Shown here: positions 9,717 through 18,845 of the stretch, in pieces
Numbering within the stretch: position 1 is the first letter of the stretch
Layout: every line of letters begins with the position of its first letter
Source of the DNA: Planctomycetota bacterium
GTDB lineage: Bacteria; Planctomycetota; Planctomycetia; Planctomycetales; Planctomycetaceae
Length of the DNA: 64,000 nucleotides
NCBI GenBank assembly: GCA_023417655.1
Contig: JAEZFD010000039.1
Coordinates: 62,001 to 126,000 of the forward strand
Reading direction: 5' to 3'
Notes under the pieces: model-generated
What the model was told of the DNA's origin: nothing
Seen by the model: only the letters and a program-made list of their open reading frames with translations
The model's database searches: none
Translations under genes and position numbers: made by a program

Positions 9717-10955
9717 TCAGTTTCCAAGGACCACGGTCCCGCCGGGGCTGACCCACAGAACCCCGATCGGCTGAGCTGCACTGATCGGAGTCGGCGGTCC
9801 TGCCAGCGGGAGCTTCACCCAGTCATTCCCACCCGTCTGATTCTCGGACTTCGGAAGGACCCAGATGTTGCGGTACAGCACCGGATTCTGGTGATCCTGC
9901 AGCTTAGTCGGTAACGGTTGCGGGCCTTCCAGAATTCCCCCGCCTGTCTTGTTTGGGATCTTGGCGTGATTGTGAATCAGAACTCCGTTGTGCCAGATCG
10001 TGATCTCCATGTCGGAGATCTTCTTTCCGTCTGCATCGAACTTGGGAGTGGTGAAGTCGATGTCATAGGTCTGCCAGGTCAGCGGCGGCAGGCACATATT
10101 CACGTCAGGTCGTTTCGTGCGGTACAAAGCACCGCATTCATTTTCGATCCCCTCGAGTCCGAAGGAATCGAGTACCTGAACTTCGTAGCGTCCCTGCAGA
10201 TAAAAGCCGCTGTTCCCACGATCCTGTCCGCGTCCCAGAGGCTTAAAGGGAAGCATGAATTCGGCATGCAGCCGGAAGTCCCCAAAGGCCTCGGCGGTCT
10301 GAGTCCCTTCACGCAGAAGGCCGTCTGGCGTAACAGTCGGTTTCACGAACCCCGACGCGTTCTTTCCGTCGAACAGGACAATGGCTCCATCGGGAGGAAC
10401 GGCTCCCAATGTGGGACTGATACGATTCACTTTGTTGAGTTCACCGACCCGCATTCCGTCGATGGAGTAAATGAGAGCCCGTTCGCCATCGAGGTCGATC
10501 TGATAGTCCCGGCTCTCGAGACGAACAATGTCTCCCAGTTTTTTTCCGGTGTACTCAAAGCGGTCCCCGCGACGCCATCCGGCCCCCGGCAATCCTTCAT
10601 AGTACTTCGTCGCAGCGAATTGACCGTCACCCAGCGCAATCACCTGGAGTCCGACGGAGCGACTCGTGCGGTGCGAGCCAAGGGACCGCTGAAATCCCCT
10701 GTATTCTCCCTGCAGAAGATAGTCTTCCCCGGCCTCTTCTGGAGTCAGATAAGCAGGAGGGCGTTCCTTCTTTGGCGCCGCCTTCGGTGGGGTCGGCAGC
10801 TTCAAAGCGTCGTTCTTCGGTGGAGTCGGATTGCGGGGAGCAGGCGCTGGTGGGACCTGCTGCTCCGCGGCGGAAACGGTTGTGCAAAGCGCGAACAAAC
10901 CGAGCGCAATGGCTGCCCGAAGACGTGCGAAGAATGAACTGGCAGGAGTCATCAT
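9717..10955 (-). CDS. Secreted DUF1080 (3-keto-disaccharide hydrolase-like) protein
   Basis: With the start at ATG 10955 the product is 412 residues. It has a signal peptide (residues about 1-30), then a Pro/Lys-rich linker (about 30-65), a middle region of unknown kind (about 70-190), and a C-terminal DUF1080 domain opened by GAIVLFDGKNASGFV and containing NSGFYLQGRYEVQVLDSFG and a TYDIDF strand. DUF1080 is a concanavalin-like beta-sandwich; some members hydrolyse 3-keto-glycosides, and the family is greatly expanded in planctomycetes. The longer frame to 11102 has no signal peptide at its start and is rejected. Substrate unknown. Confidence 0.85.
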   Translation of the reverse strand: MMTPASSFFARLRAAIALGLFALCTTVSAAEQQVPPAPAPRNPTPPKNDALKLPTPPKAAPKKERPPAYLTPEEAGEDYLLQGEYRGFQRSLGSHRTSRSVGLQVIALGDGQFAATKYYEGLPGAGWRRGDRFEYTGKKLGDIVRLESRDYQIDLDGERALIYSIDGMRVGELNKVNRISPTLGAVPPDGAIVLFDGKNASGFVKPTVTPDGLLREGTQTAEAFGDFRLHAEFMLPFKPLGRGQDRGNSGFYLQGRYEVQVLDSFGLEGIENECGALYRTKRPDVNMCLPPLTWQTYDIDFTTPKFDADGKKISDMEITIWHNGVLIHNHAKIPNKTGGGILEGPQPLPTKLQDHQNPVLYRNIWVLPKSENQTGGNDWVKLPLAGPPTPISAAQPIGVLWVSPGGTVVLGN

Positions 10956-11182
10956 GCGAAACCCGAATAACGAAAGACGGAAATCAGGAAGCCCGAGAGC
11001 AGCAGGAGATTTCGCATCGCCGTCCGGATTCGCCATTTTGTGAACCCAGAGAATCCTCCCAAGCCGCCCTCCTATCAGAACCTCTCCGCCCTTCCCCTGC
11101 AATGGATTCGCTTCTTTCGATGACTTCTGCCGTGGAGATTTCCGTCATCCATTCGTTCTGACTCCTGCAATCGGACAAAGAG

Positions 11183-11210
11183 AAAACCGACGCTTGCGAA
11201 CGTCGGTTTT
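11183..11210 (-). terminator. Terminator after the lipoprotein/DUF1559 operon
   Basis: A 10-bp stem (11183-11192 with 11201-11210), loop 8 bases. T-runs flank it on both strands (TTTTCTCTTT on minus, CGGTTTTGCT on plus). The minus-strand lipoprotein gene ends 52 bases away. Confidence 0.8.
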
Positions 11211-11261
11211 CGGTTTTGCTCATTATCCGCCGGCGCCCCGAGGTGCCCCAGTCAGAGGAAC

Positions 11262-11720
11262 TCAGGGATTCAACTCAAACGTCAGCTGATTTTTTTGTCG
11301 GGGAAGAATCTTTGCAGTGAGACCCGACGTCTTCTGATTCCCGTATTTTTCGGGAATCACTTCATTAGGCGAGGGCTTCTTCGGACGCAAAGGAACGTCC
11401 TCGGGCAGAATGGGAGCGGAGGAAGCATCTTCAGGGGTCATTGTTCCCTGAAAGGCGACTAGATACTCGCCCGGGATCATTCCATCGCTCACTTCGTAGG
11501 TCCCCACCGAAAAAGTGCCGTCAGGTTTCAAGGTTGCCTGAGCGGATGGGCCAGGAATTACAGGTACAAACAGAAGCGACCCTGATGGGACCGCCTCGCC
11601 TTTGAATGTCACAGTTCCCGCGACAGGCGCGGTCTCCTGTCGTCCCGAGGAAGCACCGCATCCGCTCAGCGACCAGACGATCACTCCGAAGGCAATGCAA
11701 CACCACCAGCATTCTTTCAT
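11262..11720 (-). CDS. Small planctomycete lipoprotein (carboxypeptidase regulatory-like fold)
   Basis: The 152-residue product has a hydrophobic signal segment ending in a lipobox-like LSGC, so it is probably a membrane-anchored lipoprotein. The mature part begins with VAGTVTFKGEAVPSGSLLFVP and continues with DGTFSVGTYE and IPGEYLVAFQG, the pattern of the beta-sandwich carboxypeptidase regulatory-like domain. In planctomycetes such genes typically lie directly after a DUF1559 gene, as here (53 bases downstream on the same strand). The molecular role of the pair is not known. Confidence 0.8.
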   Translation of the reverse strand: MKECWWCCIAFGVIVWSLSGCGASSGRQETAPVAGTVTFKGEAVPSGSLLFVPVIPGPSAQATLKPDGTFSVGTYEVSDGMIPGEYLVAFQGTMTPEDASSAPILPEDVPLRPKKPSPNEVIPEKYGNQKTSGLTAKILPRQKNQLTFELNP

Positions 11721-11773
11721 ACATCACACTCCGACTAACAACAGAAGATCAAAGAGCCGCGATGCACTCACCC

Positions 11774-12745
11774 TCAGAATTCGCCGAGTGTTTCGTTCCC
11801 TGCTCGAGTCGCTAACGACTGCAACACGACCAGCGCGATATTCTCGCCGATGAATCGGACAGAGCCGTCACCGAGCAGGAACTGGGCCCCACCAACATGG
11901 GGACTAGAGTACGGAGTTTCGCCAGCAGCAAATGAGCCTCGATAGTTGATCGGGTAGCGGACCATCTTTGAGTCCAGTGTCATCCATTCGACAGGAGTCC
12001 CCGAATAGTAATACATCCCCCAGGTCCAAGAGATGAGTCCTCCCCAGCCTCGCTTAATTGTATCCGTGGGAAAGTATTGGGATGTGGACGTCTCTCCCAG
12101 CAAAATGGTGTTACTGAGTCCGTCGGTCGCATCGGAGAACCGGATCTTGCTCATCGGAAAGATCAGCCCGGAGTTCGCATGGCGGCGATCTGCCGTTCCA
12201 CTGGCTGGCATGACGACATCGTCAAATGACCCTGTTGACGCCCGGTAGTGCAGGGCTCCCTGTTGAGCTTTATAGGGTGCCGCAGCATCGATTGTGTCTG
12301 ACGCCCGATCTCCCTGTGGAGATGAAGGACAGGACAGAGTCGGAACCGGTCCCCAAATTTCATTCGCTCCGTTGTGAGGTGCGGTGTCATTTCGCCAAGG
12401 CTGGAGTTTTGTCAAGGGATTCGCGTTGAACTGCGACATCGCGTTCAGGCGAGTCGACTGGTCGATGAACGGAAAGAGTCGCGCCGCCCACCCCATGCGA
12501 TAGGATGCGTCTCCCGCTGCAGGCGGAAATGCACCAGGCATCAGTGCCGTATAAGTGTCGTGATAATTGTGAAACGCCAGTCCCAGCTGCTTGAGATTAT
12601 TCTTGCATTGAGACCGTCTTGCGGCCTCTCGCGCCTGTTGTACGGCCGGCAGCAGAAGTGCGATCAGAACAGCAATGATCGCGATCACAACGAGCAATTC
12701 AATCAAGGTGAATGCGCGCAGTTGCCTGCGAGAAGCGACCTTCAT
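11774..12745 (-). CDS. DUF1559 protein with prepilin-type N-terminus
   Basis: The 323-residue product begins with a class III signal: a short basic leader then FTLIELLVVIAIIAVLIALLLPAVQQ, which is the prepilin peptidase cleavage and methylation motif, followed by AREAARRSQCKNNLKQLGLAFHNYHD, the DUF1559 hallmark. The C-terminal motif is seen as FLLGDGSVRFI. It is expected to be processed as a pseudopilin and either assembled in a type II/IV-like fibre or held in the membrane. It forms an operon with the lipoprotein gene downstream. ATG 12745 follows a GAGG ribosome site. A 9-bp inverted repeat lies about 84 bases upstream. Confidence 0.93.
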   Translation of the reverse strand: MKVASRRQLRAFTLIELLVVIAIIAVLIALLLPAVQQAREAARRSQCKNNLKQLGLAFHNYHDTYTALMPGAFPPAAGDASYRMGWAARLFPFIDQSTRLNAMSQFNANPLTKLQPWRNDTAPHNGANEIWGPVPTLSCPSSPQGDRASDTIDAAAPYKAQQGALHYRASTGSFDDVVMPASGTADRRHANSGLIFPMSKIRFSDATDGLSNTILLGETSTSQYFPTDTIKRGWGGLISWTWGMYYYSGTPVEWMTLDSKMVRYPINYRGSFAAGETPYSSPHVGGAQFLLGDGSVRFIGENIALVVLQSLATRAGNETLGEF

Positions 12746-12828
12746 GGTGCGGTCCTCTAAACTGAGACATCAGAATTGGGCGAATGCCCTGAGAAAAAGG
12801 CGTAGCGAGATGCAATATTAAATTGAAG

Positions 12829-12850
12829 GAGATATCAGAATTGATATCTC
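12829..12850. promoter_or_regulatory. Perfect 9-bp inverted repeat upstream of the DUF1559 gene
   Basis: GAGATATCA and TGATATCTC are separated by GAAT. It lies 84 bases before the DUF1559 start codon and could be an operator or a leader hairpin; it has no T-tract on either strand. Confidence 0.4.
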
Positions 12851-13061
12851 GAGAGATTGAAACTAATCAGAATTCACGCATCCTTCAAGAAAATTCGCTT
12901 CAAGAATTTCAGATTTCCGGAAGCCGCTGGAAACTCGTCTGCAGAATGCCCCAATCGAGGCAGCAGAATGACCGGACTGTTGAACGGCAGTTCTCATGCC
13001 GCAACCCTATCAATTCCCTTCACACAGAGCGGAGCCCCAAAAAGCCTGCACTCACGCAAGC
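12851..13061. other. Intergenic region, nothing recognised
   Basis: It lies between the inverted repeat and the terminator of the FHA kinase gene. I see no protein-like frame and no clear structure. Confidence 0.4.
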
Positions 13062-13094
13062 TAAAAAATCCCGGCACCTCAACCTGTTGCCGGG
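13062..13094 (-). terminator. Intrinsic terminator of the FHA-GAF kinase gene
   Basis: The stem CCCGGCA/TGCCGGG (13070-13076 with 13088-13094) is followed on the minus strand by ATTTTTTAG. It is 56 bases past the stop codon. Confidence 0.8.
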
Positions 13095-13149
13095 TTCTCA
13101 GGCAGGCTTGCGCAGTGGAATCGCAGAAGTTAAGCAAAGACGGCGGAGA

Positions 13150-14817
13150 TTACTGATCCACATCCTGGGATTCACCGTCTTCACTCTGATACGGCCATTC
13201 GAGGCGGAAGCACGTGCCGACGCCCTGTTTCGTACGGACGACGATGGAGCCACCGTGTTCCTGCAGAATCTTCTGACTGACCGCCAGACCGAGCCCGGTC
13301 CCTTTAAAGCCCTTCGTTGATTCGAACAACGAGAAAAGTCGGGGAAGTTCCTCTTCGTCGATGCCCGGGCCGTTATCTTCAATCTCGACCCACATCTGCT
13401 CCTGCTCTGGCAGGAAGCCATAGCGAACTTCCAGCCGGGGATTCTCTCCGGAATCCAGGGCATCGACGGCATTCGTCACGATATTCAGAATCGCGCGATG
13501 CAGGCCTTCGGAATCAAACAGTGATTTCGGCACAGGATCAACAGACTCAACAGTGCATTCGATCCCACGTTCCTTCATCGGAGCCTGCATCAGCTCAACG
13601 ACGTCGTTGATCACCGTTCCGATCTCAGACATGGTCGGACGAGGTTCGCGCTCCTTGCTGAAGGTCAGAAGATCCATAACAAGGTTATAGATCCGGTCCT
13701 GATTGCGTTCGACGACTCCCCAACCCTGTCGGACGAGCGCTTCATTCTGAGACTTCAGACCCGTATCAATCAGATAACCGCCGCCCCTCAATCCTTGCAG
13801 AATGTTCTTGATGTGATGACTCATGATGGCGACGGTCTGGCCCACCCCGGCCAGCCGCTCGGAAGTCACCAGAGCGTCCTGATAACGTTGATTCTCAATT
13901 GCGAGGGCCGACTGCCGACCAATCGCCAGCAGCAGCATCAGGAGCTGATCATTGAACCGACTGCCGGATGTCTTAAGAAGGAATTCCGAATCAGCGCGCG
14001 TGGTGTCCACATAGATGACTCCCATGAGTTCATAGCGCCCCCGCATCGGGACACACATGGCTTCGCGAATGCCGGATTTAACGATGCTTTGGCCGGAATC
14101 AAACCTCGCATCATGCTGGGCATCAGAAGTGCGGACCCCCTGCCCCTGATTGATGACGTACTCGACGATGCTCGTGGAAATCGGCATACGTTCGTTGACG
14201 TTATGGGCACCACGGTGCGAGACAACGCGTGGTTCAATGCGGTCGGTGCGGGAATCGGTAACGAGCATACAGCCGCGGTCGGCACCGATCGCTTCGAGAG
14301 TCAGATCAAGAACACGCTGCAGCAGTTCATCGAGTGACGTGGTCGGGCTGACAACTTCCTCAGTGATCCGGTAAAGGAGTTGCAGATTCGTTCCCAGCTG
14401 CGCCCATGAGCCAAAACTCGGGCTCTCGCCATGCCGGGTCTGACTGACAATGCGTGAATGTTCATCGGCCGCAGATCGGGTAACGAGATTAATCCGCTCC
14501 CCGGCACTCGACTCACGCGGTTGCGAGTCCCCTGTAAAGAGGAGGATCGTTCTGCCGATCTGGATCTGGTCCCCTGCCCTCAGCACGGAACGCTGGACTG
14601 GACGTCCATTCAGAAAAGTTCCGTTGGAACTCTTCAGGTCGGTCAGAATCCAGTCACCCTCGCGGAACTGGACCAAGGCATGACGGCGGGAGACTTCCGT
14701 ATCAAGGATGCGGATTTCGTTCTGCCCTCCTCGACCGATGTGGGTTGCATCGGGGAAGAGTTCATAACGTCGCCCCTGCTCGGGACCTTGAATGACCAGT
14801 ACCGTCGCATCCAGCAC
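13150..14817 (-). CDS. FHA-GAF sensor histidine kinase
   Basis: The 555-residue product is a soluble sensor kinase with no membrane segment. Residues about 5-95 form an FHA phosphothreonine-binding domain (HIGRGGQNEIRI, VSRRHA, SSNGTFLNG). Residues about 160-310 form a GAF domain. The phosphoacceptor region has SHHIKNILQGLRGG (His334 or His335), similar to the NtrB/AtoS type, followed by an ATPase domain with N-box NIVTNAVDAL and G-boxes DNGPGI and GTGLGLAV. The start is a GTG. It lies downstream of the J/MshEN protein gene and the Hsp70 gene on the same strand. An FHA input means it may read Ser/Thr phosphorylation; its partner regulator is not adjacent and the sigma-54 regulator at 6.5-7.9 kb is a candidate only. 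Confidence 0.88.
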   Translation of the reverse strand: MLDATVLVIQGPEQGRRYELFPDATHIGRGGQNEIRILDTEVSRRHALVQFREGDWILTDLKSSNGTFLNGRPVQRSVLRAGDQIQIGRTILLFTGDSQPRESSAGERINLVTRSAADEHSRIVSQTRHGESPSFGSWAQLGTNLQLLYRITEEVVSPTTSLDELLQRVLDLTLEAIGADRGCMLVTDSRTDRIEPRVVSHRGAHNVNERMPISTSIVEYVINQGQGVRTSDAQHDARFDSGQSIVKSGIREAMCVPMRGRYELMGVIYVDTTRADSEFLLKTSGSRFNDQLLMLLLAIGRQSALAIENQRYQDALVTSERLAGVGQTVAIMSHHIKNILQGLRGGGYLIDTGLKSQNEALVRQGWGVVERNQDRIYNLVMDLLTFSKEREPRPTMSEIGTVINDVVELMQAPMKERGIECTVESVDPVPKSLFDSEGLHRAILNIVTNAVDALDSGENPRLEVRYGFLPEQEQMWVEIEDNGPGIDEEELPRLFSLFESTKGFKGTGLGLAVSQKILQEHGGSIVVRTKQGVGTCFRLEWPYQSEDGESQDVDQ

Positions 14818-14951
14818 AGCTGTCCCTCTCGCGGAAATACCTTCAGAGGAGTCTGCTCACTCTCCTCAAGTGTCGATCGAGAAACAGAAGGAGAGGCATC
14901 TCGCGGCCGCACCAGATGCCCTAGCTGACGGGCAGGCACGGCGGCTGCAAG

Positions 14952-16031
14952 TTACTTCCAGTACTTCTGTGTCACCCACCAACTGGTGATTCCGCAACAG
15001 ACGGCCGCGAAGGCGACGTTCGGGACCATTCCAATGGGAATCTGGCTCGCGAGGATCGGGCTGAAGGACTTCAGAATCTGCGGAGCCATTGGAACAATGA
15101 AGCTCCAGCAGATGTACATCAGCCCCCACTGCTTCCGTTCCTTCTGAACTTCAGGCGGCAACTGAGTAAAGGGAACGCTGGCCGCGGCCCGCTTTGCAGC
15201 TCCTGATGGCTTTTTCTCAGCCTCGGTCTTCCCGGCCGCTGCTTTTCCTGATTTAGCGGGAGCCGCTTTTGTCGCCTTTTTCGGAGCTGTCGCGCTCAGT
15301 TTGGCTTCGTCACGAACTCCGGGCGAATAGTACTGCGTGATCGCCTGATTGATCGATCGGGGAGCCGCGATCACAGGACGAACCGGAACGTCATAACGCA
15401 GTCGCAGTTCATCCTCGAGTTCATGCTCCGGCTGATCGACACAGGCAATCAGCAGGCGATCGTCGTCGATGAAGAGCGGAATGAACGAATGCTGTTTGAC
15501 GAGTTGGCGCGGAACCCGATCAAGAATGTCGTCCTCGGGGAGCATGTCTTCCAGATCGACGAACGAATACCCCAACTGTGCGGCAAGTGCCCGGGCCGCA
15601 ACAGGAGGTTCGACAAGCTTCATCTGTACGACGGCATCGCGATGCGACAGACCACGGCGATCAGCAAAATCTTCGATCTCCCGTTTCTGATCCCGGGAGA
15701 TCTTGCCTTCCCGACAGAGAATGTCGAGGAGCGGCTGGCGTCCGAGATGATCGGTTTCAGGAGGGAATTCGCGTCCGAGGGATTCATCGTAATCCCGTTT
15801 CCGCTCGGCGTCTGTCAGACAGAGCATGGCCTTGGCCATCTCATTCAGCAGGTCCTGCGACTGAATCGAATACTGCCCGGTCGCATACTTACGAACGTGC
15901 GCATTCAACTTTTTGTAGTGAGCGCGAACCTTCTCCGTGTCGTCCTCGAACCGCTTCACGCGGAGCAGTTCATAGTGATCGGGAGGACGCGGTCCTTCCG
16001 GAATTCCCAGCCATTCCTTGTAGAAATCCAT
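14952..16031 (-). CDS. Degenerate J-domain / MshEN domain membrane protein
   Basis: A 359-residue protein. Residues about 18-88 resemble a J domain (DHYELLRVKRFEDD...LLNEMAKAMLCLTDAERKRDYDESLG), but the HPD tripeptide that stimulates Hsp70 is missing. Residues about 98-235 match the MshEN/GSPII_E N-terminal domain found in secretion ATPases and some c-di-GMP effectors (LLDILCREGKIS, AAQLGYSFVDLEDM, RPVIAAPRSINQAITQYY). A Lys/Ala-rich linker (about 240-285) leads to two C-terminal membrane helices. It sits between an Hsp70 gene and the FHA kinase gene on the same strand, which suggests a link to one or both. This domain order is not a characterised protein as far as I know. Confidence 0.75.
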   Translation of the reverse strand: MDFYKEWLGIPEGPRPPDHYELLRVKRFEDDTEKVRAHYKKLNAHVRKYATGQYSIQSQDLLNEMAKAMLCLTDAERKRDYDESLGREFPPETDHLGRQPLLDILCREGKISRDQKREIEDFADRRGLSHRDAVVQMKLVEPPVAARALAAQLGYSFVDLEDMLPEDDILDRVPRQLVKQHSFIPLFIDDDRLLIACVDQPEHELEDELRLRYDVPVRPVIAAPRSINQAITQYYSPGVRDEAKLSATAPKKATKAAPAKSGKAAAGKTEAEKKPSGAAKRAAASVPFTQLPPEVQKERKQWGLMYICWSFIVPMAPQILKSFSPILASQIPIGMVPNVAFAAVCCGITSWWVTQKYWK

Positions 16032-16235
16032 GTCCGACCGTTTCCGTGGTAAAGCCGACTCCAGGGGACGTCACATAATGAGATGAAGATCTTTGACGGG
16101 GAGTCTGAATCAGAACAATCGCACAACTGGACCGCCTGAATTCAGTTCCTTCATCTCAGTGTCAGGAACTCTGACGCAGAGCGCCACCGAGTCCGGCCGA
16201 CGCTCTGCGAGCAGAAATCACTATTCCACTAAGCA

Positions 16236-17813
16236 CTATTCCACTGAGTATTCGGAAGCCAATGCCTGGAACGAATCGACATTTTCATCAGTCAGCCCCG
16301 AGTCACGAACGATCTCCGTTCGGGCTTCCTGCTTCGATGTCAGTTCGCGGGCGCTGGCGTGAATACGACCGTTCTTGTCATAGCGATAGGTCACTTCGAC
16401 AGGAGATCCTGCTGGCAAATTCGGCGGCAGGCTCAGGATGCGGAAGTCGCCGATCGTGGTGCAGGCATCTGGATCGCTCGCGTCCCCTTCCAGCACGGCA
16501 ATATGAATCCGCTGCTGATTGGGAGCGTTCGTGACGAATTTCTGTGAGACCTCGAAGGGAATCGAAGTGTTTTTCGGAATCATAATGTGATTGATCTTCC
16601 GGCTCCGGTTGTTCGGATCCGAAATCTTGATCCCCAGTGAGTGGGAGTTCACATCTGTTGCGGTCACCGAGCGGAGCCGTGTCAGCACGGCCTGACCGAG
16701 ACGGCTGATGGTTCCGGTGGCACGTGCTTCGAGAATTGCGGCGTGGATGGCCGCCCCCTGAGCAACGGCTTCTTCCGGCACGACCTCGCGGGATGGAACT
16801 TTGCCGGTGACTTCCCGCAGCATGGTTTCAACAACCGGCATGTATGTCGACCCACCGACCAGAACCACTTCGTCGAGTTCGCCCTTTCCGATCCCGGCCT
16901 GAGCCATCACGAGTTCCGTGGTGTCCTGCGTTCGCTGCATCAGGTCAGCAGTCAGCCGTTCGAAGTCACCACGTGACATCGCAAGCGTCAGGCTTTTCCC
17001 TTTGTAATAAGCATTCAGTGGAACCTGAGCGCGATTACTGAGATCCCGCTTGGCCTGCTCGCACTCCTGAGTGAGGGTCATCATCGTCTCAGGGTCTTCA
17101 CGCGGATCTGTTCCGTGTTTGCGGTGGAACTGCTCCGCGATGTAATCGACGATGCGGCGGCTCCAGTCGAGCCCCCCAAGCATCACGTCACCGTCGGTTG
17201 CCAGCACGCGGAAGTTCGTCGCGTTGTAACGGACGACAGTGACGTCGAAGGTTCCCCCTCCGAGGTCGTAGACCATGATGGTCTTTTCGCCCTTGAACTG
17301 ATCAGGACGTCCCAGCTGCCCTTTTTGCCAGGCATAGGCGAGCGTCGCGGCAGTCGGCTCGTTGATGATGTCGATCACGTTCAGCTTGGCAATCGTGCCT
17401 GCGTCCTGCGTGGCCTTGCGGCGAACATCATTGAAGTAATATGGGACCGTCACGACTGCATTCACAATCGGTCCGACGATCTTTTCGGCGTCCTGCTTCA
17501 GCTTCTTCAGAATCAGGGCGGAAATCAGTTCCGGCGTGTATTTCTGACCGTGGTGAACCACCACGAAGTCTTTATTTCCCATCTGCCGCTTGATGGCTTC
17601 CACGATGTTGCGTGGATTTTCCAGCGACATGCGCTCGAACGAGGGCCCAACGATGATTTTCTTGTCTTCACCCAGAATCACCACGGACGGGGTGATCGTT
17701 TTGCCGTCGGCATTTGGCAGTGAAATCGGGTCCCCTTGAGCGTTGAGCTGCGCAATCGCCGAATAAGTTGTGCCCAGATCGATCCCGACTGTCTGTCCTT
17801 CAAGTATCTGCAT
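16236..17813 (-). CDS. Hsp70 (DnaK-family) chaperone, short form
   Basis: The 525-residue product has the Hsp70 ATPase domain: phosphate-1 motif VGIDLGTTYSAIA, AVVTVPYYFND, phosphate-2 MVYDLGGGTFDVTVV, and adenosine motif VVLVGGSTYMPVV, plus INEPTAATLAYAW. The substrate-binding part is shorter than in DnaK (about 638 residues); it ends soon after the beta-sandwich (EVTYRYDKNGRIHASA) and lacks most of the helical lid. ATG 17813 follows GAGGAG with good spacing; the in-frame extension to 18218 is not protein-like. It is not next to grpE or dnaJ, so it is probably a specialised paralogue. The degenerate J-like gene is 204 bases downstream. Confidence 0.9.
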   Translation of the reverse strand: MQILEGQTVGIDLGTTYSAIAQLNAQGDPISLPNADGKTITPSVVILGEDKKIIVGPSFERMSLENPRNIVEAIKRQMGNKDFVVVHHGQKYTPELISALILKKLKQDAEKIVGPIVNAVVTVPYYFNDVRRKATQDAGTIAKLNVIDIINEPTAATLAYAWQKGQLGRPDQFKGEKTIMVYDLGGGTFDVTVVRYNATNFRVLATDGDVMLGGLDWSRRIVDYIAEQFHRKHGTDPREDPETMMTLTQECEQAKRDLSNRAQVPLNAYYKGKSLTLAMSRGDFERLTADLMQRTQDTTELVMAQAGIGKGELDEVVLVGGSTYMPVVETMLREVTGKVPSREVVPEEAVAQGAAIHAAILEARATGTISRLGQAVLTRLRSVTATDVNSHSLGIKISDPNNRSRKINHIMIPKNTSIPFEVSQKFVTNAPNQQRIHIAVLEGDASDPDACTTIGDFRILSLPPNLPAGSPVEVTYRYDKNGRIHASARELTSKQEARTEIVRDSGLTDENVDSFQALASEYSVE

Positions 17814-18845
17814 AAACTCCTCGCGGGGTGAAATAGCGAGACTGCCCTGAAGCCCTGCCGGATGCGGAACCGCCATTGATTCGGCAGGCTTTCTCACATT
17901 GTCCCAGATGCGGTCAGGGAAAATGTCAGTCGGGGATATGTCAAGATCGGTATTTTGACGGTGCCAATGACGTGATTCAAGGGAGATGGAATTGAACTCG
18001 TCAAGGAGTGCTGAAATGTTCCCATCCGCTCTGACAGGAGAGATACTAGCGAATCGGCGGCTCTCCTCCGCTGTCCGGGGACCAAGCGGGAGAATCTTCC
18101 CCAGTGTTCCCGTCCGGTTTTGTCCCACCGGCTCGTTACTGAAATCGGAGAGGCTGAAATCGGAGAGATTCTCACTGGACCCATGACGTCCAAACGCAAT
18201 TATTGAGGTGTCTCCCAATCAAGTCAAAGAAGACCGCCGAACGAGCGACGCTTCTGCTGAGTCGTCTGGACGGACTGGAGCCTCATCCAGAAATCGTCCT
18301 CCGTTGAAAAGTTCGACGACTCGACTCAGCACAAGCCTCGCTCGTTCTTTTTTTGGCACGAGACCTGCGCCGATGCAGTGAGCGGATGTGAGCGGAACCG
18401 AGCAGTGAATTCCGCATTCCCGTCCGAAAGTTCCCCGAAAAGTTCGCCTTCCGGCAACCTTCTGCCTGAGTCCCTCCACCGGATGCACCGGATCACAGCA
18501 GGTCAGTGCTTGAGCGGAATGACCGCGATCCCTGACCGGTGTTCGCCGCAAAGGCCGCAGAATTCAACTGTTGCCAAGCGGCAACATGCACGCCGAGCCG
18601 CTCCATTCCGTGTGGTTGGACTGACTATTTTGGAATTCATCTCGACTCTTCGAGTGAAAGTCGCCGTAAAAGCAGGTAGATTTTGCCGGTTAAGAAGTTT
18701 CGGAAACCTGCCTGCCTTTCTCGGAAGGTCTGCATACTCCGGTTGTGAGGGAACTGGTTTCCCCGGAGCCCTGAACCGTCACATGCACCCTTGAGAGCGA
18801 ACCGCTCGCAAAGTCGTCTCCTTTTGTCGTCTGGAGCATCGGTCG
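17814..18845. other. Divergent intergenic region of about 1 kb
   Basis: It separates the Hsp70 gene (minus) from the metalloprotease gene (plus). No convincing gene is present: the open frames are unprotein-like. It contains a 14-base direct repeat (CTGAAATCGGAGAG at 18139-18152 and 18154-18167) and a sigma-54-like motif at 18353-18369. Promoters for both flanking genes should be here. Confidence 0.5.
18353..18369 (+). promoter_or_regulatory. Possible sigma-54 promoter (TTGGCACG-N4-CTGCG)
   Basis: The invariant GG (18355-18356) and GC (18367-18368) have the required 12-base offset, and the -24 half is perfect. The -12 half is CTGCG instead of TTGCA/T. It is 477 bases before the metalloprotease start, which is long, so a chance match or an unannotated transcript are alternatives. 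Confidence 0.3.

Noticed and set aside
17814..18218. N-terminal extension of the Hsp70 protein
   Set aside because: It contains a direct DNA repeat and unprotein-like sequence, and ATG 17813 has an excellent ribosome site.
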